Shown: positions 37,655 to 50,155, numbered from the stretch's first letter. The stretch is 64,000 nucleotides of DNA from Ophioderma brevispina (GCA_023653785.1 JAMKCH010079080.1:1-64000); one strand, 5' to 3'. A program made the numbers and translations. Notes: generated from the letters alone by a model not told the origin.

Positions 37655-38250
37655 GCCAACTTCAACAACCTACCTCCTCCCCAATACCCCGCCCCCAACA
37701 CCCACCCCTCCCCAACACACCACCCACACAACACAAAACCCACGCCCTCCCACCAAACACTCCACAAACTCCCCAACACCCCACCCTCATCCCAACACCC
37801 CCGCAACACCCACACCCCTCCCTTAACACCAATCCCCCTCCTTAACACCCCTCAATACCCCACCCTACCCCAATACCATATAACACGCCTCCCTTTCCCA
37901 ACAACCCGCAACCCGCCATTCCCTCCCAAACACCCGCAACACCCTCATCGCCCCGCAACATCCTGCAAAACATATCCCAACCCCCTCCCAAAACCCCTAA
38001 ACGCACACCACCACTAAAACACACCAGTGTTGGGCAACACATACAACCCCATTACCCAACACCACGCAAACCCAACCCCCACACAACACCTGCAATACCC
38101 AACACCCTCCCCAAACCCACGAACAACCAACCACCCTAACCAACACACCCTCCCCAACAACACCCCACTACCTCTCCAACACCCAACCCCGCCACAACAC
38201 CCAACCCCCTCCCCCAAACCCCACCCCATCCCCAAACACCTCACCCATCC
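37655..38250. repeat. C/A-only low-complexity tract, about 600 bp
   Basis: The plus strand is almost only C and A with some T; G is about one to three per 60 bases over nearly 600 bp (CCCCAACACACCACCCACAC and similar). The minus strand, which is the FMNL sense strand, is a G/T tract rich in GGGG and GGG runs. Overlapping proline- or glycine-rich frames on both strands are compositional. Confidence 0.9.
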
Positions 38251-38499
38251 CAAAGGAATAATAGTCTCATGTAGCGAAGGAATTTGCCCATCCGCTGCAC
38301 CGTTTCAAGAGATACAGCAAGTACGCATATTTAATTAGCTCATTTGCATACCTTAGCAATATATCAATTAATTGTCAAATTGCAAAAAGATTTGTGCCCC
38401 ATGATAGGCTACTATGCAGCGGCAGGAATTTGAGTCAATGTACAGTCAAAAAATATAGCAATTACGTGATTTTGCATATTAATTAGCTCATTTCATACT

Positions 38500-38930
38500 C
38501 AATATGCCCGAAATTCGCCAAATCTAATCAGGTCAAGAACTATGTCAGTCCGCTTCCATACACCAAGTTAATCATTATACGCCTGACGGAACTCCAGAAA
38601 AACTTGTAAACAGCCTTGCAGGAAAATTCTCATAAATTATGCAAATAGATACTTAATTAGCATATTTTCGGCCAAATCTAATAGGTCGAGAATTCGTAAA
38701 CCCGCTCTTTCCACCAAGTTACATCTTGATACGCCATTGAAGGAACTCCAGATAAATGGTATACAACATGGGTTAACATTTTTGTCACAGGCGGACGGAC
38801 GACGGACGGACAAAACGGACGGAGTGCTAGCTGCTCAGTTTCAAATAGTCCCCGTTCCGACTCGTTCGCGTGACATAAGAATATAATAAATGAAGAGCTC
38901 ATATGATATAGGCTATATCTCAGCTACTTG
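38500..38930. repeat. Two 160-bp subrepeats ending in (GGAC)n
   Basis: AAATCTAATCAGGTC…GGAACTCCAG recurs about 160 bp further as AAATCTAATAGGTCG…GGAACTCCAG. The block ends with GGCGGACGGACGACGGACGG (38793-38825). A dispersed element is likely, class unknown; the C/A tract abuts its left side. Confidence 0.6.
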
Positions 38931-40665
38931 TCAAAGGGGGAATCATGCTGAGCTATCTGGCCCTGTACTGGGGTTCAGCTATCGGTCGGAGGAAGGGAAG
39001 GTGTGAGCAAGGGAGAGAACATTCAGCAGAAGAATGATTCAGCAAACAAAATGTAATGTCGTTAGATGAAACGCTTACAAAGTACTAACTCTAACCTATA
39101 ACTCTACCACAAATCTCAGTGGCTATTTTTTATGTGGTTTGTATTTGACATCTGATTTTACTACTCTCTGCCAGAATTGTTCAGAGTTTATTTACCGTGC
39201 ACCGAGGGTGACGTGCGTCAACACGGACTTGGAATGCCTGATTGGCTTGTTTCAGTAGGTTGGCCTCCTATTGGGTTATCACGCTCAGGCTACCCATGAT
39301 CTCCGCCTCTTTTAATTCTGCAATATGCGGTGCGCCCGCGGTGCGTCCCTCTGAAGGATCTGAAGCAACTGTAGAACGAGCTTATAGGTGTGAACAGGTA
39401 TAGATGTCAAAAAATGACAGTGGTGTACCATTGAAGGTGGGAAGGGGAAAGACCCCCACTCAAAATCCTTGCCCCCTCCTGTCCCCACCCCAATCGATCA
39501 GGAAAAGTACTAAATTGATCAAGAAACTGCAGTAAATTTGAAGCTATCATATGATACTGTGCTCATCTGTACCAAGTGATTTTGCTCTAGTACTATCCCC
39601 CCTTCAAACTGTTTTCTCTGGCCTACCTCTATCAAAATGTCCCTGGTTCGGCCACTGAACAATGAATAATAAAAGTCAAAGCATCCAAATGTTCAAATCT
39701 TTAATGGCCTTAAGTGAATTTTTTTTTCACCTTGTCCCAATCACACAGCAGCCCTAACCATTGACTTCCATTTTGTCCTTCATCAATAGCCACGCTGGAA
39801 GATTGCATTTGGTTCATAAAAACATACACTGGAGGCCATTTTTATAAAATCAAGAAGGCATAAAAACTAAGGTCACTTCCCTTAGGTACCCAGAATGTTT
39901 CACTAGGGGAAATCAGTACTGGGATATATCGTGCATTGCCACAAAAGTCATACACTCCATCTCAGCCAGCGTCCTTGCTGTTTTTTTATAGATTCAGGCA
40001 GGCAGCCATTGACCAAATTCCCCACTGGTCATATATCACTTTTTTTGCATTGGAACTCAATGTAAAGGTATCTCAAGAAGTTGAAATTGAATGACAAAAT
40101 TGATTTTTTTTTCAGCCATTAAATAGCGGTTCACTTAAGTCTCTTGTACACATAGCAAACTCAGAAGGCAGGTTATTTGACAAATTGGTTTTTTATCCTT
40201 TAAATATAAGCGGGTCATGGAATTATTCTTGCGGAAAGATTCTAATTGAGAGATTAAATTTTTAATCAAAAACTGCTTTAACTCTATTAATGTACCTTTA
40301 ACCTGGAGTGGGGAATGAGAAAAGAAAATGGTCTCATAATCTTGAATGTTAGAATGTTTTTGATTTAATATGTTAGCCAATTGAGTCTATAGCCCAAATA
40401 GTCTTTAAGTATAAAACTTCAAAAACATTTCACAGCTTCATGTTAACTTTATTTTGCAGTAATTACATTTTTGTTAGCAAGTCAGGGCAAGTTTCACAAG
40501 CTTAGTGAATTTGTTTACATTGTACAAGCAATATAAAAACTGCTAAGCCAAAGGACAAATGGGTATTTTTAATATTTTATAATTGTGTTTACCACAAAAA
40601 TATCATGTTATTGCTAAAAAAAGATTAGATGCAAACATTTCTGTGAGATTTTCTTACTTTTTTCC

Positions 40666-41248
40666 AAAATATCACTGTACATTCTTTCAAAAGAAATTGG
40701 TGCAAAATACAGCAATGTGTAAAAATAGACCTTGAACCCTTAAACATGGACACACATAAGGACCTATTCAACAGAAGTGACATGATGAGCACAAAGATGA
40801 TTAGCTACAAGATACTACAAAACACATAATATCTAAGGTTTTCAAAATGAGAAGTCAACAGTACACTGGACATGTGAGAACATTACCACTGAGTGTGCAA
40901 CAACAAAATGACTATGTAAACCGGTATCACTAGTGACAAGTTACATAATGTTCAGTGATCAACAATGACATCAAGTGCAGATAATTCAAGTGGGTCACAA
41001 TCAGTTCAGTGTTTCATATTAGAGAAAGAAGATACAGACCTGTACCTACAACCAGTGATGCTAACCGTAATTATCTTTAGAACTTGTATACAAGTACTGA
41101 AGTGCAATGGTATAACACAAATTGTGGACAATTCTCTCGAAATGTGAAAGAGTAAACTCTCCAAAAGTGTGAAATTCATAAAATTCACTCTAGAAGATTG
41201 AAAATTGTCTCCAAAGAGTGAAAAACTACTCCAGGACCACCCTTTTTA
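40666..41248. repeat. Tandem duplication D2, copy 1
   Basis: About 580 bp, repeated at 41260-41824. Shared stretches include AAGGACCTATTCAACAGAAG and TAGAGAAAGAAGATACAGAC. Confidence 0.85.
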
Positions 41249-41259
41249 AGAGCTTATTT

Positions 41260-41824
41260 AAAATTTCACTGTACATTCTTTCCAAAGAAAGTGGAGCAAA
41301 ATGCAGAAACATGAAACAATAGACTTTGAACCCTTAAACATGGATACACATAAGGACCTATTCAACAGAAGTGACATGATGAGCACAAAGATGATTGGCT
41401 ACAGAATACACTCCAAAATACAATACTGAAGGTTTTCAGAAAGAAAAGTCAACAATACACTGAACAAGAGAGAACATTACCACTGAGTGTGCAACCACAA
41501 AATGACAAACTTTCCATCAGGAGTGAGAACTTTCACATGAAATATTCAGTGATCAACAATGACATCAAGTGCAGATAATTTGAGTGGGTCAGTTCAGTGT
41601 TTCATATTAGAGAAAGAAGATACAGACCTGTACCTACAACCAGTGATGCTAACTGTTATCTTTAACACTTGCACACAAGTACAATAGCATAATACAAATT
41701 GTGGACAATTATCTCAAATGTAAGAGAGTAAACCTTCCAAAAGTGTGAAATTCATCAAATTTACTCCAGAAGATTGAAACATTGCTCAAAAGAGTGAAAA
41801 AATACTCCAGGACCACACATTTTA
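41260..41824. repeat. Tandem duplication D2, copy 2
   Basis: Follows copy 1 almost directly. The substitutions and small indels between the copies (for example GGTGCAAAATACAGCAATG against GGAGCAAAATGCAGAAACA) suggest an old event. Both end with CTCCAGGACCACNC. Confidence 0.85.
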
Positions 41825-42030
41825 TCTCTCTGGGGAAGATAAAAAATAAATCAAGTGTGATCACTGTAGCTAACCCTTATCAAGTGAAATTTCACTCTTT
41901 TGGAGTCATTTCTCACTCTCTTAATCATTTGCAGTAATCAGAAATTTATCAGAGTTCTCATATAAATATTAATGTCTGTATGCACAAAAAGATACACCTG
42001 ATCGAAGTCAAAATTAGTTTTGTCCAAAAT

Positions 42031-42156
42031 TGACAGTTATTCGCATTTATATCCTAAATTAAAAAGCAAATTTCAAAGATTTAATGCAAAATTTGACAGT
42101 TATTCACATTTACTTCATAAATTAAGTAGCAAATTTCAAAGATTAAATGCAAAATT
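42031..42156. repeat. Two 63-bp tandem units
   Basis: TGACAGTTATTCGCATTTAT starts both units, which differ by substitutions only. As 63 is a multiple of three, the plus frame reads DSYSHL..KL.SKFQR.NAKF twice, but there is no other sign of coding. Confidence 0.8.
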
Positions 42157-42310
42157 TCTAAATAAATACAAAATACCTCATGTCAATGTGAAGGAAAATC
42201 TTGTTTCTGGTGGAACTAAATTACAATTAGACTGGGTCTAACTCCATTGTGCATACAGACCTAAAACCTTAAAAAGTTTAAAGAGAAAAATTCCACTGGC
42301 ATCTATGGGA

Positions 42311-42722
42311 GGAGTGCAGTAGTCTCTGGAACAGCAACATACTTGGGGGGGGGTGTTGATAATTTCTAGAACAGCCTACCAATACATCTCCCCTGTGCCA
42401 CAAGCTCAATCTATTAAATATTGCTATTTATGCCAGTGTGCTCCATCACCAAATTCCTTTGCTTTGAAATCAAGAGAGATACCCCCACACATTTACATTG
42501 GCTTGTGCTAATACTGCAATAACACAAATACCAGAGCATCAATGATGCAGTAGCCTATAATATGATGCCATTCAAAGACAACAACAACATCCTTTAAAGT
42601 ACCTTTATATATTATTTACAATAGAAAATTGCACATTAATACAATTTTGTTTATGATATAAATCAAACCTGAAAAGGGTGATCACTTTATTAAAATACAT
42701 GGAAGTAACATGAAAGCGCCAC
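42311..42722. repeat. Duplication D3, copy 1
   Basis: GGAGTGCAGTAGTCTCTGGA through ACATGAAAGCGCCAC. It is followed by A20 (42723-42742) and then copy 2. Confidence 0.85.
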
Positions 42723-42742
42723 AAAAAAAAAAAAAAAAAAAA

Positions 42743-43157
42743 GGAGTGCAGTAGTCTCTGGAACAGCAACATACTTGGGGGGGGGTGTTGATAATTTCTA
42801 GAACAGCCTACCAATACATCTCCCCTGTGCCACAAGCTCAATCTATAAAATATTGCTATTTATGCCAGTGTGCTCCATCACCAAATTCCTTTGCGTATGC
42901 ATCAAGAGAAGATACCCCACCACCACATTTACATTGCTGTGCTAAATACTAGCACTCCACAAATACCCAGAGCCATCAAATGATGCGTAACCTATAATAT
43001 GATGCCATTCAAGACAACACAACACCTTTAAAGTCACCTTTATATATTATGTACAAGAGAAAATTGCACATTAAGCATTTTGTTATGAAATAAATCAAAC
43101 AAACCGGAAGGGGATCCCTACTTTATTAAATCCATGGAAGTTAAACATGAAAGCGCC
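42743..43157. repeat. Duplication D3, copy 2 (indel-rich)
   Basis: Begins GGAGTGCAGTAGTCTCTGGA and stays identical for about 150 bp. It then differs from copy 1 mainly by single-base insertions and deletions (AATACCAGAGCATC against AATACCCAGAGCCATC), a pattern that looks like sequencing error more than evolution. Confidence 0.85.
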
Positions 43158-43171
43158 ACCAATACTTTAAG

Positions 43172-43265
43172 AGATGGGATTTTGGCGGGATCCCATTCTG
43201 GTGAGACACAGACATTATTGATGTAAAGGTCCCAACTGGTGCATTGTGGGATGAACCCAATACAC
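43172..43265. mobile_element. MITE family A fragment, copy 4
   Basis: GGCGGGATCCCATTCTGGTG through GGTGCATTGTGGGATGAACC matches the right half of 34350-34606. Confidence 0.5.
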
Positions 43266-43331
43266 CGAGATAGCATGTGTTGGTAATAGCCACTTATGAC
43301 TGATGGAGTGAGAGATTTTGGGCTGTTTGGT

Positions 43332-43479
43332 GCTGCCATCGTAATATTCCCTGTGCTCTATTTACAAAGCCGCACGCAATACTGAAACAGAAACCAGCGT
43401 GATATATTTCGCCTGCTTCTGTTTCGGTATTTGTCGTTGCGGCCTGTTGAAAATATAGCACAGGGACTAACATGGCAGC
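43332..43479. mobile_element. Palindromic MITE, 148 bp
   Basis: The whole element folds on itself. The outer arms are GCTGCCATCGTAATATTCCC and (complemented) GCTGCCATGTTAGTCCCTGT; the inner arms are GCCGCACGCAATACTGAAAC and (complemented) GCCGCAACGACAAATACCGA. CpG-richer than its flanks. Confidence 0.8.
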
Positions 43480-43714
43480 GTCCAGTTATTGTCAGACTCA
43501 AGAGGTTCCGGTGACATTTGTCGGAATAATCTGATTTGTTTTTTTCGCAAGGCAGACTCCAATGACCATGAAAACCATCTGGTAACGTCTTTATTTAGGG
43601 ACATTTTCCATTTTTGTGTGTCATGATATATGTTGCCGATAATTATGCCAATACATCCCCTTGATGAGGTAAGCATAACTTCTTCACTCTCTTAATTTGT
43701 TCCAATCTTAACCC

Positions 43715-44160
43715 CCCGGGGGGTCTCAACTTTGGTTTTGGTTAGTGGCCGTGCTCCACGACTCGGAATAGACCCTAGCATACATTTTTTTGCCAAAAAG
43801 GGACCCATAGCTATACCAGAGATGCAACTTTTAGGACCAACTTTAACCTATTTTGCCATTTTCACACACTGCACTTTGTAAGCACATTGTGGAACAATTT
43901 TGGCTTCATATGTATAAATTTGACTAATTTTCCAACATTTGTTAGAAAAGTTTGGTTTCCGCTTGAGAAAATGCGGCTAATTTTTCCCACAATTTGCAGG
44001 AAATTTTTGAAAAAACGACCCATTGCTATATAAACAAAATTGGGCATGACAAAAAATGGTCCTTGATATACCAGAAGGCTGAAAATGGGACCGATTCTGT
44101 GGCACGTCCCTGTATGGTCATTTGTGTGTTGAGAACCCCCCCCCCCCCCCCCCGTGACTT
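43715..44160. repeat. Dispersed repeat family G, copy 2
   Basis: Relative of 32595-32905. Bounded by CCCCCCGGGGGGTCTCAACT on the left and GAGAACC plus an 18-nt C-run (44136-44153) on the right, so the ends are inverted (GGGGGGTCTCAA / TTGAGAACCCCCC). Confidence 0.6.
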
Positions 44161-44645
44161 AACCTGTAGTTTCACTTTCATAAATTTATTGTCAATTATA
44201 GAAAATTTTGTGTAGTATCACTGCTGCTTTACAAATGTGCTATTCACTGAACTAAATTATTTCGGAAGTCCATGGTCCTAACCTCTGTGTGCAATTTCCC
44301 CTGACCGAATTACAGCTCCTGTGTTTTGTCAACCGTCAACATATGACTTGTTTTTGATAACATAGTATTGTAACATGGTTCAACTTTAATACAAAATGAC
44401 TAATACATATCACTATAACTCGACTAATATAAAAACGATTTCACCCCCCACTTCGTCTCCCAAATTGGGCTAATTTACCCCACTTATAATACAACCTAGG
44501 TTTTAACACACTTTTACCCATAAAAAATATTGACAAAGCAAACCTTTCACATTCAAATAGTGACAAGCTACAGGTTAGATGTAAATATCAATTCCCAAGA
44601 AACGTACAAAACACAGTGGTTGCATTTAACTCTTGCTTCACGTAG

Positions 44646-44915
44646 CAGAGGGGTGTTTTGAACTATCCCATAATACATTGCAATGTGTCTATAGTTCTGT
44701 ACTAACATATTCAGTAATTTAGGGCAGTGTAAAGGAAGTTTACGGAGCACTAAACCTTTCATTATTATTTGGTTAAAGTACTAGTGTTTTTTGTGCAGGA
44801 TTTGGGTTAAAAGGTCGGTTTTATGTATGAAACTGGGATTTTTTGGATCACATGCCAGGATCATGCTTGACTATTGAGGTGAGTACCAAACGATATTGTG
44901 GTGGATGGCTAAATA
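44646..44915. mobile_element. MITE family A (hAT-like), copy 5
   Basis: CAGAGGGGTGTTTTGAACTA at the left; inner TTTGGATCACATGCCAGGAT and CTATTGAGGTGAG as in other copies. The right end has decayed. Confidence 0.6.
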
Positions 44916-46352
44916 TGCCTCTTATGTAGCTCTGATGGTTCTAAGGGCCCCTTATGATTGATTGTGTTTGACAGTGAGAGAGTTGGTCTGTTTCAGTTAA
45001 CACAGTGCATGTAAAGTCAAGCATAGTGCTATTTTATAGTGCCTTTTGACCAGTTGAACATTTCATTCGTGATCATTGCATATAACTAAGCACTATCTTA
45101 AGGAGCAACTGGGAATGATGTAAAGTACATGGTAACAAAGGCACAATAACTTTAGCACTGGGAAAAGATCTGTGATGGAAAACCATACCAAACTACCCTC
45201 ATAAACTACCCTTGCGGGCGAATACCTAACTCTCATCTCCCACTAGATGCAATATTTACTGCCAAGTGTTTATCAGACATAGGCTGCAAATGCAATACCA
45301 CCTCTCTAAGGCCCCATTGATATGCATGGCTTTCAGCTTTTACAACATGTCATCACAGTGTAGGACAACAGACAATTCATCATAATCTTTGCCTACAAAC
45401 ACAATTCATGCAAAAAAACACAAAAGTACAACAAAATGCCCCAAAACGCACAATCTGTCTGCTCAGATTTTTCAAAAACCCCAACATAACTTTGCAAGAA
45501 TTAATTACTTGCATACCTGCTAGTTTCAAAAGAATTGGACAAGATTAAGAGACAAGTTTATGAGAGAACATTGGGTTTTCTACTCTAATTTGCTTATTGA
45601 TGCAATAGCCCTATATTAATAGCTAATTAGACTCGCACTCCCTTTCTTAAGTCCACATTACAACAGTGTGGCACGAAAAAAAGAAGCATTTCACTCCTAT
45701 CCTGCCTATTAATTTCACATGACATGAGAGCAACAAACAACACACATATTACAAAATGTTGTTTTGATAACGGTCGGGGCTAAATATTATTTGAAAAAAA
45801 ATGACAATTTTTAATTGGCACTCGCCAGTGGTGTAACGTACGTTAAAATGAAAAATACTAAAATGGTAAGACTTTTCGGTTAATATCTCTGCGGTACACA
45901 CCACAACCATAACCATGCTGAAAACCGATTCCAATTGTTTCCAGCAGTTAGCGATCATATAGTAGAGCTACATTATGAATAGGGTATAGTTATTGCTGGT
46001 TCACGGCAGAGGCTGGTTAAGATGTCTTGATCATAATCAAGCTTTTGGCATTCTAATTCTTTGGCATTCAATCCTACAATTAATTATAATAATTGCCTGT
46101 GAATATGGATACAGAACAATCATCATTTTTCCACAAAAATTTACTGTTCAATACTGCATGAAAAAATATGAAAATGTTTAAATTTTTACTGGTTTGAATC
46201 AAAACATTTCCAATTGTGGATTAAACTAGAAAACGATCATCTTTTACAGTGAATTATGACTCCACTCCTTCACGATGCCATTATTCATACACAGTCTGGC
46301 AACATCGGATATTCCAGTAAAAAAATGCCTCTCCCACTGGTCAATACGATAG

Positions 46353-46542
46353 TATGTTCACTATAAGATGGAACATGGCCATTGATGAAGTATTGAGATA
46401 CAACACGAACGACTCCTGTTCATAATGCAACCCTGGGTAAATATACTATAGTCCTATGTGCATTTTTGACACAACTTGGGAGCATCTCCTCTGGGACAAA
46501 TATGTAGATGGTTATAGGGTCATGTTGCACCTATACTGACAG
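46353..46542. mobile_element. MITE family H, copy 1
   Basis: CACTATAAGATGGAACATGG and the downstream GGTCATGTTGCACCTATACT are inverted. The second copy is at 61358-61548. Confidence 0.55.
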
Positions 46543-47287
46543 AGTACGTTCGTGCCTGGGATCCAAACTTCATTGCCACCTTAATTCTTGTAGTGTCCGT
46601 TGTTTTTAAACCATCCTAGACAAACCACACAAGACCCATAATTTTACAATGATTCATGTGGCTGTACTGGCTTGTCCAACACACCCTTTTCCTTGATTTC
46701 ATGACTTTTCTACAGTCCAAAGTATCACATGTTTTTCTATATAATCTGGAGCTGGTGCAACAAAATACACCACCGCACCATGAATCTTTGTTCCATGACT
46801 TTGAATGAACCTGATTCTGCTGCAGTGATATTATCAAGACTTTTTGAATTTTGGCATGTGTTTTAACTCAACCAGGCTTGTGGGAGAAGCGGCGTGATAA
46901 ATACTGTGGAATTTTTTACAAACTTAATTTCCTGCAATAACCCAACAATTAACAGAATTTGTTGGGTCAATTTAGTAAAGGTGCTTGTTCCGTTTTTGTT
47001 CCATGTGTTTTCTACTTGATAGAACCTGACACTTGTACCACTGACCATCAGTCCACGTAGTAAACAAATCTGCTGTTTTTTGATGCTAGACGCGATAAAT
47101 GCTAGTGCAACTGCCTATTCACTGCTTGGCTAAGATTATGGTTACAATAAACCAGTACTTTTTTATCTGTATCTTGAAAAGAATGGATTTGACAAACAAG
47201 CCCCTTTTTGGGGACATTTCAGGACGACAGAGAAAAATACGGCTGTCGTCTGACCATATCCCAATTTCTACGGACGTATCCGTAATC

Positions 47288-47309
47288 GGGGGGGGGGGGG
47301 GGGGGGGGG
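47288..47309. repeat. G22 homopolymer
   Basis: Twenty-two consecutive G residues (47288-47309) before TGGTGC. Other long G or C runs lie at 35614-35650 and 44136-44153. Confidence 0.95.
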
Positions 47310-48842
47310 TGGTGCTCAAAGACGATCAGAACAAGCACCTTTAAAGGCAGACTCTACAGATTTTGAATAATTTCACGTTTGTTCCATTAAAGGGACGATT
47401 GTTTACCGATGAGCCATCCCAAAATAATCACTGACCTAAGACTAGGCTTGTTTGTACCAGTTACTGATGCATATTTCATGTTGATTCTGCATATGGTAGG
47501 AAATGCTAATTGTGAAATATTTGAACCTTTTGAAAAAAAAATATATCTGAAAGCCCAAAAGGTAAATGTCTTTTTCTTTGAATCTGGTAAATCCTGCATC
47601 AAAACCGCACCTCACAATAGTTGAGAAAATAAAGCCTCACTAAAAGTATTTTACATAATTAAAATATGCCTATAATTTGTGTTTGAAACTAAAATGTCAG
47701 CATTATCCAGAAAACCCTACTCTCAAGTGAGAAATTCAATTAGAAACGAGATGTGGAAATGAAAACCATTACGCGGAAAAATGATTGTCATCAATTTGTT
47801 TGTCCCTTGACTGACTCTTGACCATAGCTTCTCTTTAATATTAGTTGATACTTAATGGTAGTTGCGTATTTTAATTACAGGCATTTGAATTTGAGAAATA
47901 GGTCTATTGTTCGCCGGCGGCCTTATCAAGAACAAGTTACACCCAAGTTTTTCCTGTAACTAACTATTTTGCATGCATCTTCAATTTCAATGAGAGCTTC
48001 AATATATACAAATTAACCCGGTTACAATTGTTTTTAAAGAACTACAATTAGATATTAACAACCATGTGAGGATGGAGAATTTTTCATTTTTTTAGACGAA
48101 AAATATCATGTTCTGCCGGATTAGTTGTTTTAACAATTTGTTCCCAAACTCATTTCACAGCCGGACTATGAGTTTCTTTATCTTAAAACAATAAATTTCT
48201 TCATACAATTGTGTTCCCCTTTTATACCGAAAACCATGCAAAATTTGAAATGTTAATTTCCTTTATTTGATCTCTAAAGAACCCGTAATTTTGCATTTTA
48301 ACATATCGTACTCGCATCTGTTTAAGTTGTGAACTGCTCATCGGCCCAGGGATCTTCGTATCGAGAGAATTTTAACAAACACCTTGAAAAATATACCTTT
48401 CTAGCGTATCTACAGCAAAACATAATAGATTGTCTCCATGACTTATTTTTGTCATGGTTTTCATTTATATTTTTGATGACGATTAGGTTGTTGTTAACAC
48501 CCACACAAACCAATGCCACTTAGATGTTTCTTCAACTATGTCCAACCCAATAATGTACAATCAAACAACACGGTGAGTTACTATGGTAAACAACATTCGT
48601 TATCAAATTATGGACCCGAGACACAGCTTCATTCAGTGGCCGTAAAAAGAACAAAGTGGTCTCGCCTGAAAGACTAACGAGTGGAGGGTGTACATTGTCT
48701 GTCCTCTTTTGTCATACACAACTAATTGGTGACGATTCTGTTGCAACTGAATATGAATGGCATTATAACCTGCCCTTTTAAGACTGCAAGTTTAGGAAAT
48801 CATATCAATCTAAACAATAACGCACCAAATTAAATATACTGT

Positions 48843-49035
48843 TGTAGTTAAGATCCGTACGGACAGTAATGTCTAATAATATTCCGATTTTGTCCTTATT
48901 GGGGTTGCTTCTGGTCTTATCATTTGTAGATATTTTTAGGGTACCTGTATTTGTTAAGTCATGTCAGACTCCAATTTTTGATGAAATTTTTCGATTTTTT
49001 CTGATTTAGCAAAATCACTGATGTCCTTTAATGCA
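48843..49035. repeat. Dispersed repeat family I, copy 2
   Basis: GATCCGTACGGACAGTAATG through GATTTAGCAAAATCACTGAT; see 2075-2258. Confidence 0.6.
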
Positions 49036-49194
49036 AGCAAATGGACACCATGACTTCACATTAAGTAATTAAATTGTTTCACAAACGCATATTTATACTT
49101 TTAACCAGACGGTTTGAAATATAAATGAATATAAATGACATCAGTCCTTGATATTGTTGTCTATTGGATTTTGGCCTATTTGATCATTCAACAT

Positions 49195-49387
49195 CCTGGG
49201 TTCACTCATAGGCAGGGCCCGGTGGCCAAATCCGGCCCGCCAACCATTGATATTTTGGCCCTCGCTTGCTTCTAAAATATAAAGGGAAACTAAGGAATTC
49301 AGCTGTATTTGGCCCTCAAGTAGGTAACTTTGAAATGTGTTCACATTTTCTGGCCCTTGAGCTAAAAATTGAGAAACCCTGATCCAC
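49195..49387. mobile_element. Decayed hAT-like fragment
   Basis: GGCCAAATCCGGCCCGCCAA with repeated TTTGGCCCT boxes resembles nonautonomous hAT elements in many animals that begin with CAAATCCGGCCCGC. The termini were not found. Confidence 0.45.
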
Positions 49388-49830
49388 ATAATTCACTGAT
49401 CATTCCCCCCCCCCCTTCTGGCAGTCTGAATGTCATCATCTCTTGTTGTAACCATGGTAAATGCAGGGAGAATGTTGTGCATAGAGTGAAATCAACCAAC
49501 AAACCAACAACATCAACCAACTGTCAAAAACACTAACTGATATCAAACACCCGGTGTTTTAATAATTTTTTTGGATTAGTTTCTCAGTTTCTGTTTTCAC
49601 TTACCTCTTAATACTTTTGTACCAATCACATAAAACAGAAAAATTTAGGACATATTTAGAGTTTAGTTACTGAATTTAGTGCTGAGTGAAAGAATAAGTA
49701 CCTTAACCGCAAAGGTACGCTATTCCTTGTGCTAATCTGAGGACAATCCATCATTAATAAAAATCCAAATTTTATAGGGAATTGATTACAAATCTTAGGA
49801 CTAAGACAAATTTAAAATTTGAGTGCATTA

Positions 49831-50155
49831 GGCGATGAAAAAGAAAACCCTGTTGTTACGGGCGAGCGGACCTTTCAGTAGGGTCGGTCAGTTCGGGCAA
49901 CTTTTTTTCTTTTTTTTTTAAATTTGGATAATTTGTATATGTACAATTTGTTGGAATTTGAAAAATCCAGAGAAAAAAGAAATTTTTTTACAAACAAATT
50001 TTCTACAAAATTTGGTCAAAATTGATAATTTAATGCTAAAAACGGCTGATTTTACCTGATTTTTGGGAAAAACTAAAAAAAAAAATATCTGCAAAACACC
50101 GAAAAATCAGGGTCTGTCGGGCCCTAAAACAGGTTTTTTTTTTATTTTCGTCGCC
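49831..50155. mobile_element. TTA-target (PIF/Harbinger-like) MITE
   Basis: GGCGATGAAAAAGAAAACCC and (complemented) GGCGACGAAAATAAAAAAAA termini with CCTGTT following, flanked by TTA (49828-49830 and 50156-50158). GTTACGGGCGAGCGGAC and TCGGGCCCTAAAACAGG form inner partners. It ends 220 bp from the candidate first exon. Confidence 0.7.

Noticed and set aside
37540..38338. Proline- and glycine-rich frames on both strands, as a possible FH1 domain
   Set aside because: They arise from the C/A-only composition, occur in several frames, have no splice sites, and lie on the wrong side of e1 for FH1.
43118..43339. Minus frame MAAPNSPKSLTPS… as a first exon
   Set aside because: It spans a MITE-A fragment, the D3 duplication edge and the palindromic element; the apparent start is the element's GCTGCCAT end.
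44568..44640. SWELIFTSNL resembling the FMNL KKWELICDQ motif
   Set aside because: Only WELI agrees; the neighbours do not, and the frame runs into a MITE-A copy.
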